Below, in pieces: positions 16,762 through 25,232 of a stretch of DNA of 27,790 nt (position 1 is its first letter; every line of letters begins with the position of its first letter). A model generated the notes under the pieces. That model was given only the letters and a program-made list of their open reading frames with translations, was not told where the DNA came from and did not search any database. The translations under genes were made by a program, and so were the position numbers. The stretch spans positions 1 to 27,790 of the forward strand of contig CAZLEA010000021.1 in the NCBI GenBank assembly GCA_964558445.1, written 5' to 3'. The DNA is from CAYXVJ01 sp964558445 (GTDB taxonomy: Bacteria > Bacillota > Clostridia > Saccharofermentanales > Fastidiosipilaceae).

Positions 16762-16772
<11 letters not shown>
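15264..16772 (-). CDS. tilS: tRNA(Ile)-lysidine synthase
   Basis: With the TTG start at 16772 this is a 502-residue protein. TilS uses ATP to attach lysine to C34 of the tRNA-Ile CAU anticodon, changing its specificity to AUA. The PP-loop SGGPDS is at 33-38, followed by VAHFNHMLRG with DEDEAFV, and LGHHADDRFETMLINLGRGSGL. The C-terminal TilS domain is seen at FHKSVKQYMQEAGIWPELRDR. I reject an upstream ATG at 16862, because it lies well inside dnaB. The TTG start has a GGAGG nine bases before it, the protein then begins KYDELCQQAK as family members do, and the gene overlaps the end of dnaB by 11 bases. A TTG start and this overlap suggest modest, coupled translation. Confidence 0.93.
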
Positions 16773-18197
<1,425 letters not shown>

Positions 18198-18198
<1 letters not shown>

Positions 18199-18641
18199 TA
18201 GGCCTCCTCTACCTTGATGTCGACGTTCGCCGTGACTTCGTTATGCAGCTTCAACTTGACGCGGGCGGTACCGAGATTCTTCAGAGGGGTCTCGATCGTG
18301 ATGTTTCGCTTATCGACGTCATAACCTGCGGCAACCAGAGCGGCAGAGACATCCATCGCTGTTAGCGTGCCGTAGAGACGTCCGCCTGCACCGGCCTTCA
18401 TCTTCATGGTAAACGCCTTACCTTCCAGCTCTTCGGCCATCGCCTTGGCGTCATCGAGCGCACGCTCGGCCTTCACGGCTTCTGCACGCTTACGAAGCTT
18501 CACCTCGTTTAGGTTCTCCTTCGTCGCTTCGACCGCAAGCTTCTGCTTGAACAAGAAGTTTCTTGCGTAGCCGTCATTAACATCGACAATATCGTCGGCC
18601 TTACCGAGCTTCTTCACATCCTGTAGTAGGACAACTTTCAT
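18198..18641 (-). CDS. rplI: 50S ribosomal protein L9
   Basis: The 147-residue protein has the L9 signature. MKVVLLQDVKKLGKADDIV begins it, followed by NDGYARNFLFKQKLAVEAT, then a charged connecting helix (about 45-80) and the C-terminal RNA-binding domain with GRLYGTLTAMDVS. Length and layout are normal. L9 binds 23S rRNA and helps keep the reading frame. The start has GAGGAG upstream. In Bacillus rplI follows the gdpP phosphodiesterase gene; here the glycine cleavage operon lies upstream instead. Confidence 0.97.
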
Positions 18642-18672
18642 AATCTGTATCTCCTCATTTTGGTCTTAATCT

Positions 18673-18678
18673 ATTATA
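18673..18678 (-). promoter_or_regulatory. Possible -10 element for the rplI-dnaB-tilS operon
   Basis: A perfect TATAAT on the minus strand lies about 32 bases upstream of the rplI ATG and after the gcv terminator. The only good -35-like hexamer (TTGACG, 18704-18709) is 25 bases away, which is too far. A poor one lies at normal spacing. The promoter call is therefore tentative. Confidence 0.4.
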
Positions 18679-18717
18679 CCGACTTTTGCCCTATTTGGCA
18701 TAACGTCAAACGATAGC

Positions 18718-18743
18718 AAAAGACAAGCCCATAAGAGCTTGCC
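18718..18743 (-). terminator. Terminator of the glycine cleavage operon
   Basis: On the minus strand GGCAAGCTC, loop TTAT and GGGCTTGTC form a nine-pair stem with two G-U wobbles, followed by TTTT. It lies 26 bases after the gcvPB stop. Confidence 0.75.
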
Positions 18744-18768
18744 TCTCGCGTCAATCAAACCTTCTTGC

Positions 18769-20238
18769 TTAGCTGTTCTTCAGATCCTTATAGCTGAGGA
18801 TCGGCGAGCGCGCCGCCTTCGCTTCATCCGGCCTGCCGATCGGCTGCTTCTGCGGTGCTGCCTTCAAGAGCTCCGGCTCTTCCTTGATCTCTCTAGCAAT
18901 CTGCTTCATCGCCAGGATGAAGGCGTCCAGCGTCTCCTTGGTCTCCGTCTCGGTGGGCTCGATCATGAGCGCTTCCTCGACGATTAGCGGGAAGTACACC
19001 GTCGGCGGATGATAACCCAAATCGATGATGCGCTTGGCTACATCGAGCGTTGTCACACCGTAATCTAGCTTCTGCCTGCGGCCGCTGAAGACGACCTCGT
19101 GCATGCAGATGCGATCGACTGCCTGCTTCCAATCGTTCTTCAGCATCACGCGGATGTAGTTCGCGTTCAGCACGGCATGGCGGGCCACCTCTTGCAAGCC
19201 CTCGCCGCCCAGTGCGCGAATATAGACCAGGGCACGAAGCGCGATGGTGAAGTTACCGTAGAACGCATGTACCTTACCCATACTAGCTTCCGAGCTGTGC
19301 TCCCAGGCATACGTACCGTCCTCACACTTGGTCACGACAGGCTTCGGCAGATAGTCCTTCAAGAAGGACTTGACACCGACAGGGCCGCTACCCGGACCGC
19401 CGCCACCGTGCGGCGTGGAGAAGGTCTTGTGCAGATTCAGGTGACAGACATCGAAGCCCATATCACCCGGGCGACACAAACCTACAATCGCGTTCGCATT
19501 CGCGCCGTCATAGTAGAGCAGACCACCGGCATCGTGCACAAGCTCTGCAATCTCCAGAATATTGGTCTCGAACAAGCCGAGCGTATTCGGATTCGTCAGC
19601 ATCAAGCCGGCGACTTCATCGTTTAGGGCCGCCTTCAGTGCTTCGACATCCATGTTACCAAGTGCATCGGACTTGATCTCTACCGTCTCGAAGCCAGCGC
19701 TCGTCGCCGAGGCCGGGTTCGTTCCGTGTGCGGCGTCCGGGACCAAGATCTTGGTACGCAACTTGTCCCCCCTCGCCTCATGGTAAGCGCGAATCGCCAG
19801 CAAGCCGACCAACTCGCCTTGTGCACCCGCAGAGGGCTGGAAGGTGAAGTGATCGAAGCCCGTGATAGCCGCCAGATGCGTCTCCAGCTCGTATAGTGCA
19901 GCGAGCGCACCTTGTACTGTCTCTTCTTCTTGCAGAGGATGCAGTGTCTGGAAACCGCCTAGGCGCGCGACCTCCTCGTTGATCTTCGGATTGTACTTCA
20001 TCGTACAAGAGCCCAGCGGGTAGAAACCGCCGTCGATCGAATAGTTACGCTGTGAGAGTGCCGTGAAGTGGCGTACGACTTCGAGCTCACTTAGTGCCGG
20101 CAGATCCGGCAATTCGACTCTCTGCAGATCCTGATCAATCTCGTGGCTTCGCTTCGGGCAATCTGCCTCGGGCAGACTCCAGGCCTGGCGACCACTAAGC
20201 CCTTGTTCAAATATCAAAACTTCGGGTTTGAGTCTCAT
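18769..20238 (-). CDS. gcvPB: Glycine dehydrogenase (decarboxylating) subunit 2
   Basis: This 489-residue PLP subunit is the C-terminal half of the split P-protein. It decarboxylates glycine and passes the aminomethyl group to lipoyl-GcvH. Seen are FYPLGSCTMKYNPK (72-85), QPSAGAQGE, DAAHGTNPASA, and the PLP lysine K271 in HLNLHKTFSTPHGGGGPG (266-283). The region around 395-425, with a GVTTLDVAKRIIDLGYHPPTVYFP stretch nearby (not quoted fully), and the EPTETE end are also typical. A tail of about 40 residues beyond that (KQPIGRPDEAKAARSP) is usual for clostridial forms. The ATG overlaps the gcvPA stop by four bases (ATGA). Confidence 0.96.
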   Translation of the reverse strand: MRLKPEVLIFEQGLSGRQAWSLPEADCPKRSHEIDQDLQRVELPDLPALSELEVVRHFTALSQRNYSIDGGFYPLGSCTMKYNPKINEEVARLGGFQTLHPLQEEETVQGALAALYELETHLAAITGFDHFTFQPSAGAQGELVGLLAIRAYHEARGDKLRTKILVPDAAHGTNPASATSAGFETVEIKSDALGNMDVEALKAALNDEVAGLMLTNPNTLGLFETNILEIAELVHDAGGLLYYDGANANAIVGLCRPGDMGFDVCHLNLHKTFSTPHGGGGPGSGPVGVKSFLKDYLPKPVVTKCEDGTYAWEHSSEASMGKVHAFYGNFTIALRALVYIRALGGEGLQEVARHAVLNANYIRVMLKNDWKQAVDRICMHEVVFSGRRQKLDYGVTTLDVAKRIIDLGYHPPTVYFPLIVEEALMIEPTETETKETLDAFILAMKQIAREIKEEPELLKAAPQKQPIGRPDEAKAARSPILSYKDLKNS

Positions 20239-21608
20239 GCTCGGCCTCCCTTCGACGTTTCATAATGCTCCTTCGAGACCGAGACGAAACGATCCAAGAT
20301 AGCTACGCTTCGCTTCTCCGTCACGGCGATCAGGTAATTACCGCTCGTCTCACCGACACGCTCCATCCGCAGCCCGCCGATGATGCCCTCTGCCAACAAG
20401 CGCTGATTCAAGGTCTTGGTGTCGCCCTTATAACGAAGCGAGAATTCCTTGTAGAACGGGCCCGTGAAACGCGCTTCCCAGGCGCCGCTTGCGAGCAGGG
20501 CGTCGTAGAGATAGTGTGCCTTGTCGTAAGACTGTTCGGCTACCTCTCGAAGGCCGCTCTCGCCCATGAAGGCCAGATAGATGACGGCTTGCAGGGCATT
20601 CAAGCCCTGATTCGTACAAATATTCGACGTCGCCTTATCTCTACGGATGTGCTGTTCGCGTGCCTGTAGGGTCAGGACATAAGCTTGCTTACCTTCCTTA
20701 TCCTCTGTCAAGCCGACGATTCGGCCCGGTAGGCGTCGCATCAGTTTCTTCGTCACGGCGATGAAGCCCAGATAGGGACCGCCGAAGTTTAACTCTTGGC
20801 CCAGGCTCTGCGCCTCGCCCGTGACGATATCCGCCCCGAAGCTACCCGGCGTGCGATACAAGCCGACCGCCGTCGGGTCCCAGCTGACAATAAGCAGCGA
20901 CTTATTCTTGTGGAGCAGGTCTGCGATCGCTTCTGCTCCGTCTTGCATAATACCGTGGAAGCTTGGCACTTGGATAACCAGTGCTGCCGTGTCGTCCGCC
21001 AGCGCAGTCTCGACTGTCTCCAGATCCAGGCGTCCGCTTGTCGGATCATAATCCAGAACATCAAGCTTGATACCGTGCGGAATACAGTACGTTCTTACCG
21101 TCTCGAGATAGAGCGGATGGATGTTAGCTGCCAGGAGCACGTGATCGCGCCTCGTCTGTGCACGCGCCATCAAGACGGCTTCGGCCAGTGACATCGCACC
21201 GTCGTACATCGAGGCGTTGCTTACGTCCATGCCGGTGAGTTCACAGATGTAAGACTGGAATTCGAAGATTGCCTGAAGCGTCCCCTGCGAAACTTCTGCT
21301 TGGTATGGCGTATAAGCCGTAGCGAACTCGGAGCGGCCGGCAAGTGCGCCTACTGCTGCAGGGATATAGTGATCGTAACTACCGGCACCGAGGAAGATCT
21401 CGGCCTCGTCACCGCCGGTGTTCAACTTCGCCAATCGTCTGAAGTATTGACGCAGTTCATGTTCAGAAAGGGCCGGCCCCAAGTCCGGCCCTTCATCGAG
21501 CAGTAATTCCGCAGGAATCTCGGCGAAGAGCTCCTCTAGGCTTGTTAGGCCCATCGTCTCGAGCATCTGTTGCCGATCATCATCTGTATGCGGGATATAT
21601 CTTGTCAT
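20235..21608 (-). CDS. gcvPA: Glycine dehydrogenase (decarboxylating) subunit 1
   Basis: This 457-residue protein is the N-terminal half of the split P-protein and forms a heterotetramer with gcvPB. It begins with RYIPHTDDDRQQMLETMG, the family start. It also has FLGAGSYDHYIPAAV, FATAYTPYQAEVSQGTLQ, ELTGMDVSNASMYDGA and LGQELNFGGPYLGF, all characteristic. It lacks the PLP lysine, as expected, because that is in subunit 2. The ATG has GAGGGAG upstream; gcvH is 24 bases upstream. The split form is typical of Firmicutes, Thermotogae and archaea. Confidence 0.96.
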   Translation of the reverse strand: MTRYIPHTDDDRQQMLETMGLTSLEELFAEIPAELLLDEGPDLGPALSEHELRQYFRRLAKLNTGGDEAEIFLGAGSYDHYIPAAVGALAGRSEFATAYTPYQAEVSQGTLQAIFEFQSYICELTGMDVSNASMYDGAMSLAEAVLMARAQTRRDHVLLAANIHPLYLETVRTYCIPHGIKLDVLDYDPTSGRLDLETVETALADDTAALVIQVPSFHGIMQDGAEAIADLLHKNKSLLIVSWDPTAVGLYRTPGSFGADIVTGEAQSLGQELNFGGPYLGFIAVTKKLMRRLPGRIVGLTEDKEGKQAYVLTLQAREQHIRRDKATSNICTNQGLNALQAVIYLAFMGESGLREVAEQSYDKAHYLYDALLASGAWEARFTGPFYKEFSLRYKGDTKTLNQRLLAEGIIGGLRMERVGETSGNYLIAVTEKRSVAILDRFVSVSKEHYETSKGGRA

Positions 21609-21632
21609 GCAGCTCCCTCAATTTCTATCGAA

Positions 21633-22001
21633 TCAGTCTATATCGGCGATGAAATCCTTGTATCCTTCTTCGTCCAATAGGCTGTCCGAGTCGACTTCTT
21701 CTGTCAGCTTACCCTCGCAAATCCAGGCAGCTTCTGCATCCTCGTTGATCAACTCGGGTGCATCGTTTAACGCTTCGTTGACAGCGGTGACTTCCATCGC
21801 AACGGGTGCGAATATATCCGCCGCCGTCTTCACCGATTCGACGCCGCAAACGACTTCACCGGCTTCGAAACTATCGCCGATCTCCGGCAATTCCACGAAT
21901 ACGATATCGCCCAGATTCCCCTGCGCATAAACCGTAATTCCGATACGAACGGTCTCACCCTTAACTTCCAGCCACTCATGTTCCTTCGTGTAGTATTTCA
22001 T
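21633..22001 (-). CDS. gcvH: Glycine cleavage system H protein
   Basis: The 122-residue protein is the lipoyl carrier that shuttles the aminomethyl intermediate between the P, T and L proteins. The lipoylated lysine is K58 in GVESVKTAADIF. YTKEHEWLEV at the start and GITVYAQGNLGDIVFVELP are typical. Length is normal. It carries an AGGAGGT site about 11 bases before the ATG. No lipoate ligase or dihydrolipoyl dehydrogenase gene is next to it, so these must be elsewhere. Confidence 0.97.
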   Translation of the reverse strand: MKYYTKEHEWLEVKGETVRIGITVYAQGNLGDIVFVELPEIGDSFEAGEVVCGVESVKTAADIFAPVAMEVTAVNEALNDAPELINEDAEAAWICEGKLTEEVDSDSLLDEEGYKDFIADID

Positions 22002-22067
22002 CTGTTGATGACCTCCTCTTCTTCCTTCGTGTTCTATTCTATCGTTATAACTTGTCGGATAGCGAAT

Positions 22068-23171
22068 CTAATTGTTCTTCGGCCGCTTATAGAACGGCAA
22101 AGGCACCATCTTATGCTCAATCACGCGCTTGCGGATCTGCACACCGAAGATCTGATCCTCTGCATACGCTCGGTTCTCTACATAAGCCAACGCGATCTGT
22201 TTATCCAGTGTCGGCGCAAGTCCTCCGCTGGTCACTACACCGATCTCGACCCCGTCCAGTACGACAGGGTAACCTGCGCGCGGAATGCCTCGACCGATCG
22301 TTTCCAAACCGATTAATCGGCGCTTGGACCCACGTTCGGCTTCAGCCTCGAGTGCGTCTCGACCGATGAAGTCGCCCTTCGTGAACTTGACGAAGCGATC
22401 CATACCGGCTTCAAGTACCGACGTCTGGTCGCTAAGCTCGTGCCCGTGCAGAGGTAGCGCTGCTTCCAAGCGAAGCGAGTCTCTGGCGCCAAGTCCGCAA
22501 GGCGTGAGCTTCACACCGTCTGTCTGCGCTTCCAAGAGCGCTGCCCAGAGGCGAATAGAGTCCTTGCGATCATGGTAGAGCTCGAAGCCGTCCTCGCCCG
22601 TATAACCCGTCCTGGAGACAAGACAAGAGACGCCTGCCACTGTCACATCCTCCATGAAGCGATAGAAGCGCAATGCCTGTAAGTTTGTATCCGTTAGGCC
22701 TGCCAAGATGGCTTCGGCAAGCGGACCCTGAACAGCAAACAAGCCGGTCTCTTCGGATACGTCTGTTAGACGTACGGAGGGGAATTCACCGATATGCTCC
22801 AAGAGCCATGCATAATCCGTCTTGATGTTCCCCGCATTGGGGACGAGCATATACTTATTCTCGGCAAGCATATAAGTCAAGATATCATCGATGCAAGCGC
22901 CCGCTTCGTTGCACAAGGCGGCATACATCGCGCGCCCGGCTTCTAGTTTGGCTAAGTCGTTGGTCAGCATATATTGGAGGAAGGCCAAGGCGTCATCGCC
23001 TTCGACCAAGAACTCACCCATGTGCGAGACATCAAATATACCGGCCGCTTGTCTCACGGCATGATGCTCTTCGATTATGCCCTGATATTGGACCGGTAAT
23101 AAGAAACCGCCGAAATCAACCATCTGTCCGCCGAGGCGAACGTGCTCATCATAGAGTTGGGTCTTAATCAT
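22068..23171 (-). CDS. gcvT: Aminomethyltransferase (glycine cleavage T protein)
   Basis: This 367-residue protein transfers the methylene carbon from the H protein to tetrahydrofolate, releasing ammonia. Matching motifs are LGGQMVDFGGFLLPVQY, FDVSHMGEF (46-54), AMYAALCNEAGACIDD, SRTGYTGEDGFELY with the folate-binding region, and GLGARDSLRLEA. The C-terminal barrel has the usual GIPRAGYPV and GGLAPTLDKQIALAYV. Length is normal. It is the first gene of the T-H-PA-PB operon, has a GAGGTAGG site, and lies about 55 bases after the predicted transcription start. Confidence 0.97.
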   Translation of the reverse strand: MIKTQLYDEHVRLGGQMVDFGGFLLPVQYQGIIEEHHAVRQAAGIFDVSHMGEFLVEGDDALAFLQYMLTNDLAKLEAGRAMYAALCNEAGACIDDILTYMLAENKYMLVPNAGNIKTDYAWLLEHIGEFPSVRLTDVSEETGLFAVQGPLAEAILAGLTDTNLQALRFYRFMEDVTVAGVSCLVSRTGYTGEDGFELYHDRKDSIRLWAALLEAQTDGVKLTPCGLGARDSLRLEAALPLHGHELSDQTSVLEAGMDRFVKFTKGDFIGRDALEAEAERGSKRRLIGLETIGRGIPRAGYPVVLDGVEIGVVTSGGLAPTLDKQIALAYVENRAYAEDQIFGVQIRKRVIEHKMVPLPFYKRPKNN

Positions 23172-23205
23172 ACCTACCTCATTCCACTAATCTTGGGATC
23201 AAAAG

Positions 23206-23215
23206 ATCAATTGAT
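23206..23215. promoter_or_regulatory. Palindrome in the gcv leader
   Basis: ATCAATTGAT is a perfect 10-bp palindrome about 10-20 bases downstream of the predicted gcv transcription start. It could be a regulator site. Similar CAATTG-centred palindromes occur by chance, so confidence is low. Confidence 0.3.
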
Positions 23216-23231
23216 TTGTCGATCTGTATTA

Positions 23232-23259
23232 ATTATAAGTAAGGCATGCATGCTGTCAA
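23232..23259 (-). promoter_or_regulatory. Promoter of the gcvT-H-PA-PB operon
   Basis: On the minus strand TTGACA (23254-23259), a 16-base spacer and TATAAT (23232-23237) match both consensus hexamers perfectly. The resulting leader is only about 55 bases, too short for a tandem or single glycine riboswitch. Confidence 0.8.
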
Positions 23260-23275
23260 GCATAGCAAGTCTAGG

Positions 23276-23301
23276 TTTCGGCCATATCGATACCGCCGAA
23301 A
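23276..23301. repeat. Inverted repeat upstream of the gcv promoter
   Basis: TTTCGGC (23276-23282) and GCCGAAA (23295-23301) are perfect inverted arms with a 12-base gap. They lie 17 bases upstream of the gcv -35 box and 30 bases downstream of the rps operon terminator. The position suits an activator or repressor site. A GcvA/LysR-type link is speculation. Confidence 0.4.
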
Positions 23302-23330
23302 CATACCTCGCTCGGCCAAATTCAGGATAC

Positions 23331-23357
23331 AAAAAAGCGGCAATCGAAATTACCGCT
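23331..23357 (-). terminator. Terminator of the rpsF-ssb-rpsR operon
   Basis: Reading the minus strand, AGCGGTAA, a six-base loop and TTGCCGCT form an eight-pair stem with one wobble, followed by six T. It lies 24 bases after the rpsR stop. Confidence 0.85.
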
Positions 23358-23380
23358 CCTCTATCTGTTCAATTCTTGAC

Positions 23381-23629
23381 TTATTCGCCGGTGTAGGGCA
23401 AAAGGGCCAGATGACGGGCACGCTTGATCGCCGTGGTCAGCTCACGCTGATGCTTGGCACAGGTACCGGTCATGCGCTTGGGCAGGATCTTACCGCTCTC
23501 CGCGATGGTCTTGCGCAGTCTGGCAGAATCCTTGTAATCAATGATTTCTACCTTGTCGGCGCAGAACTGGCAGACCTTACGTCTACCGCGACGCATCGGG
23601 CGACGGCCTTGGTTTCTCTGTTCAGCCAT
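23381..23629 (-). CDS. rpsR: 30S ribosomal protein S18 (zinc-binding form)
   Basis: The 82-residue protein has the S18 core (YKDSARLRKTIAESGKILP, KRMTGTCAKHQRELTTAIKRAR, LALLPY). It also retains C20, C23, C57 and H60 (CQFC and CAKH), a putative zinc site that marks the C+ form. It binds 16S rRNA with S6. The ATG has a GAGAGGAG site and lies 26 bases after ssb. The arginine-rich N terminus is usual. Confidence 0.97.
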   Translation of the reverse strand: MAEQRNQGRRPMRRGRRKVCQFCADKVEIIDYKDSARLRKTIAESGKILPKRMTGTCAKHQRELTTAIKRARHLALLPYTGE

Positions 23630-23655
23630 GTTATAGCACTCCTCTCAATTAGTGT

Positions 23656-24105
23656 TTAAAGGTCGAAAGGAAGAGACGTGTCATCACTCGGACCGGGCGT
23701 GAAGGCATCGTTGAAACGATTGCCATCCGAAGGCTGGTTGTAGGTCTGGCGTCCCTGGTTGTTACCATAGTCGCCGCCACCGCCAGCAGCCGACTTACTC
23801 TCTACGAAGTAAGCCTCGTCCACCACGACATCGGTCGTGTAGACGGTTCTGCCGTCCTTCTCGTAACTGCCGGTCTGAATCGTTCCGACGACAGCCAGTT
23901 TCGACCCCTTGGAGAAGTATTTCTGGATGAACTCTGCAGTCTGACGCCATGCACGACAGCTGATAAAATCGGCTTCGCGCTCACCGCTTTGACTCTTGAA
24001 TCTGCGATCGACAGCAAGTGTAAAGCTGACAACCGAGATGCCACTCTGTGTTGTACGTAATTCCGGATCACGGGTCAAACGACCCATTAAGATGGCCTTA
24101 TTCAT
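23656..24105 (-). CDS. ssb: Single-stranded DNA-binding protein
   Basis: This 149-residue protein has an N-terminal OB fold (about 1-105) with MNKAILMGRLTRDPELRTT, FTLAVDR, DFISCRAWRQTAEFIQKYFSKG and VVVDEAYFV. A Gly/Asn/Gln-rich linker (about 110-135) follows, then an acidic tip. The tip reads DDTSLPFDL, so two residues (Asp-Leu) follow the Pro-Phe pair that is usually last in DDDLPF. Ssb coats single-stranded DNA and recruits partners through that tip. It sits between rpsF and rpsR, the standard Firmicute place, with a GGGAGGA site. Confidence 0.96.
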   Translation of the reverse strand: MNKAILMGRLTRDPELRTTQSGISVVSFTLAVDRRFKSQSGEREADFISCRAWRQTAEFIQKYFSKGSKLAVVGTIQTGSYEKDGRTVYTTDVVVDEAYFVESKSAAGGGGDYGNNQGRQTYNQPSDGNRFNDAFTPGPSDDTSLPFDL

Positions 24106-24153
24106 CCTCTATTCCTCCCTGGTGATATCTCTTCGACCTGTTTCGTGTCTTAC

Positions 24154-24441
24154 TTACTCTCCATCGCGAACGATCAAGTGGCGTAAGATTGAATCGTTAA
24201 TCTTCAACAGACGATCGATCTCCTTGGGTGCTTCGGCATCAGCATTGAAAAGCATTACGTTGTAATAGCCTTCCTTATGATCCTCGATCTCGTAAGCAAG
24301 ACGCTTACGACCCCAAGCTTCAACGGATTCGACAGAGCCGTTCGCGTTCACAATTTCTGCTACGCGCTCGTTGGCTGCTGCGAGTTCCTCTTCACCCAGA
24401 ACAGGGCTCAGAACATAAACCATTTCATATTTTCTAGTCAC
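24154..24441 (-). CDS. rpsF: 30S ribosomal protein S6
   Basis: The 95-residue protein has the S6 ferredoxin-like fold sequence: RKYEMVYVLSPVLGEEEL, EAWGRKRLAYEIEDHKEGYY, and FNADAEAPKEIDRLLKINDSILRHLIV. It forms a complex with S18 on the 30S platform. The start codon is GTG, with AGGAGGTG seven bases before it. First gene of the operon; its own promoter is clear. Confidence 0.97.
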   Translation of the reverse strand: MTRKYEMVYVLSPVLGEEELAAANERVAEIVNANGSVESVEAWGRKRLAYEIEDHKEGYYNVMLFNADAEAPKEIDRLLKINDSILRHLIVRDGE

Positions 24442-24527
24442 AATTTCACCTCCTCATGGACTCATCGACTCTAACTCTTGGCTAGAGTGAGGAAAATATC
24501 GCGATTCCTATCGAAATCAGCCTTGGT

Positions 24528-24556
24528 ATCGTAACAAACCAAAGCGAAGCTGTCAA
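24528..24556 (-). promoter_or_regulatory. Promoter of the rpsF-ssb-rpsR operon
   Basis: On the minus strand TTGACA (24551-24556), a 17-base spacer and TACGAT (24528-24533) form a good sigma-A promoter. The leader is about 80 bases and can form two small hairpins (GATTTC/GGAATC and ACTCTA/TAGAGT). It lacks a recognisable S6:S18-binding CCG motif. Confidence 0.7.
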
Positions 24557-24602
24557 ATGATTCTCACAAGATTCTGTACGTTAAACCATATCCATCAGGG
24601 TC

Positions 24603-25118
24603 TTAGCGATCCAAGGCTAAATAAGCGACCAGAATCTCGAGATAAGACCGAAGCTTCTGCGCCGTATCCTCATAGACGGCATACGACTGCCCGTAGGGAT
24701 CCGCGATATCGCCATCATCTACAAGAGACACTAAATCGCGGGCCAAACCGCGCTCTTCTAGCACCCCCGCCGCCACCCGAACCATATCGGACAAGGTATG
24801 GATGCGCTCCTTCAATTCGGGCACTGCCTCATACAAATAAGCGGCATGGGCATGTGTCATGGTCAAGATCAAGTCTTGCTCGTCCAATCGATCCGAGCGA
24901 AGTCCGGACGAACGATGCGTGCTGCCATCGATGTGCCAGAGGTCTGCTAAGACCTCTTGTGCCGGGGCAGCCATCATATCACCACTCATCGCAGCCAAGC
25001 CGCCGGATGAAACCTCGATCGTATCCGCAAACTCTTGCCTCGCCAACAAGTCCTTCAAGATAGCCTCTGCCATCGGGCTTCGACATGTGTTACCCGTACA
25101 AACAAACAATATCCTCAT
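24603..25118 (-). CDS. Low-molecular-weight phosphatase, YwlE-type (protein arginine phosphatase)
   Basis: With the ATG at 25118 the protein is 171 residues. It begins MRILFVCTGNTCRSPMAEAI. The catalytic P-loop C-T-G-N-T-C-R-S has Cys7 and Arg13, and the general-acid region is DIADPYGQS near residues 117-125. Position 11 is Thr, which in Bacillus YwlE gives preference for phosphoarginine; tyrosine phosphatases of this family usually have Ile there. YwlE reverses McsB arginine phosphorylation. A TTG start nine codons earlier (25145) is possible, but the chosen ATG fits family alignment and has GGAGG 11 bases before it. No mcsA, mcsB or ctsR is present in the window. In some Firmicutes the gene lies near ribose 5-phosphate isomerase B; not here. 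Confidence 0.88.
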   Translation of the reverse strand: MRILFVCTGNTCRSPMAEAILKDLLARQEFADTIEVSSGGLAAMSGDMMAAPAQEVLADLWHIDGSTHRSSGLRSDRLDEQDLILTMTHAHAAYLYEAVPELKERIHTLSDMVRVAAGVLEERGLARDLVSLVDDGDIADPYGQSYAVYEDTAQKLRSYLEILVAYLALDR

Positions 25119-25232
25119 CTGTATAGAAACCTCCGCCTCGCTCAATTCGGACCTGAATCAAGCGATCTACAAGATAAACCTAATGATAACATGCCGCAAC
25201 TCACAAGTTCGATCACGTCAAACGAAGGAAAC

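Noticed and set aside
23172..23330. Glycine riboswitch upstream of gcvT
   Set aside because: The leader after the near-perfect promoter is too short, and I could not find the conserved two-aptamer core by eye. A covariance search would settle it.
24442..24527. S6:S18 autoregulatory leader motif upstream of rpsF
   Set aside because: Two small hairpins can form, but the conserved bulged CCG element is not visible.
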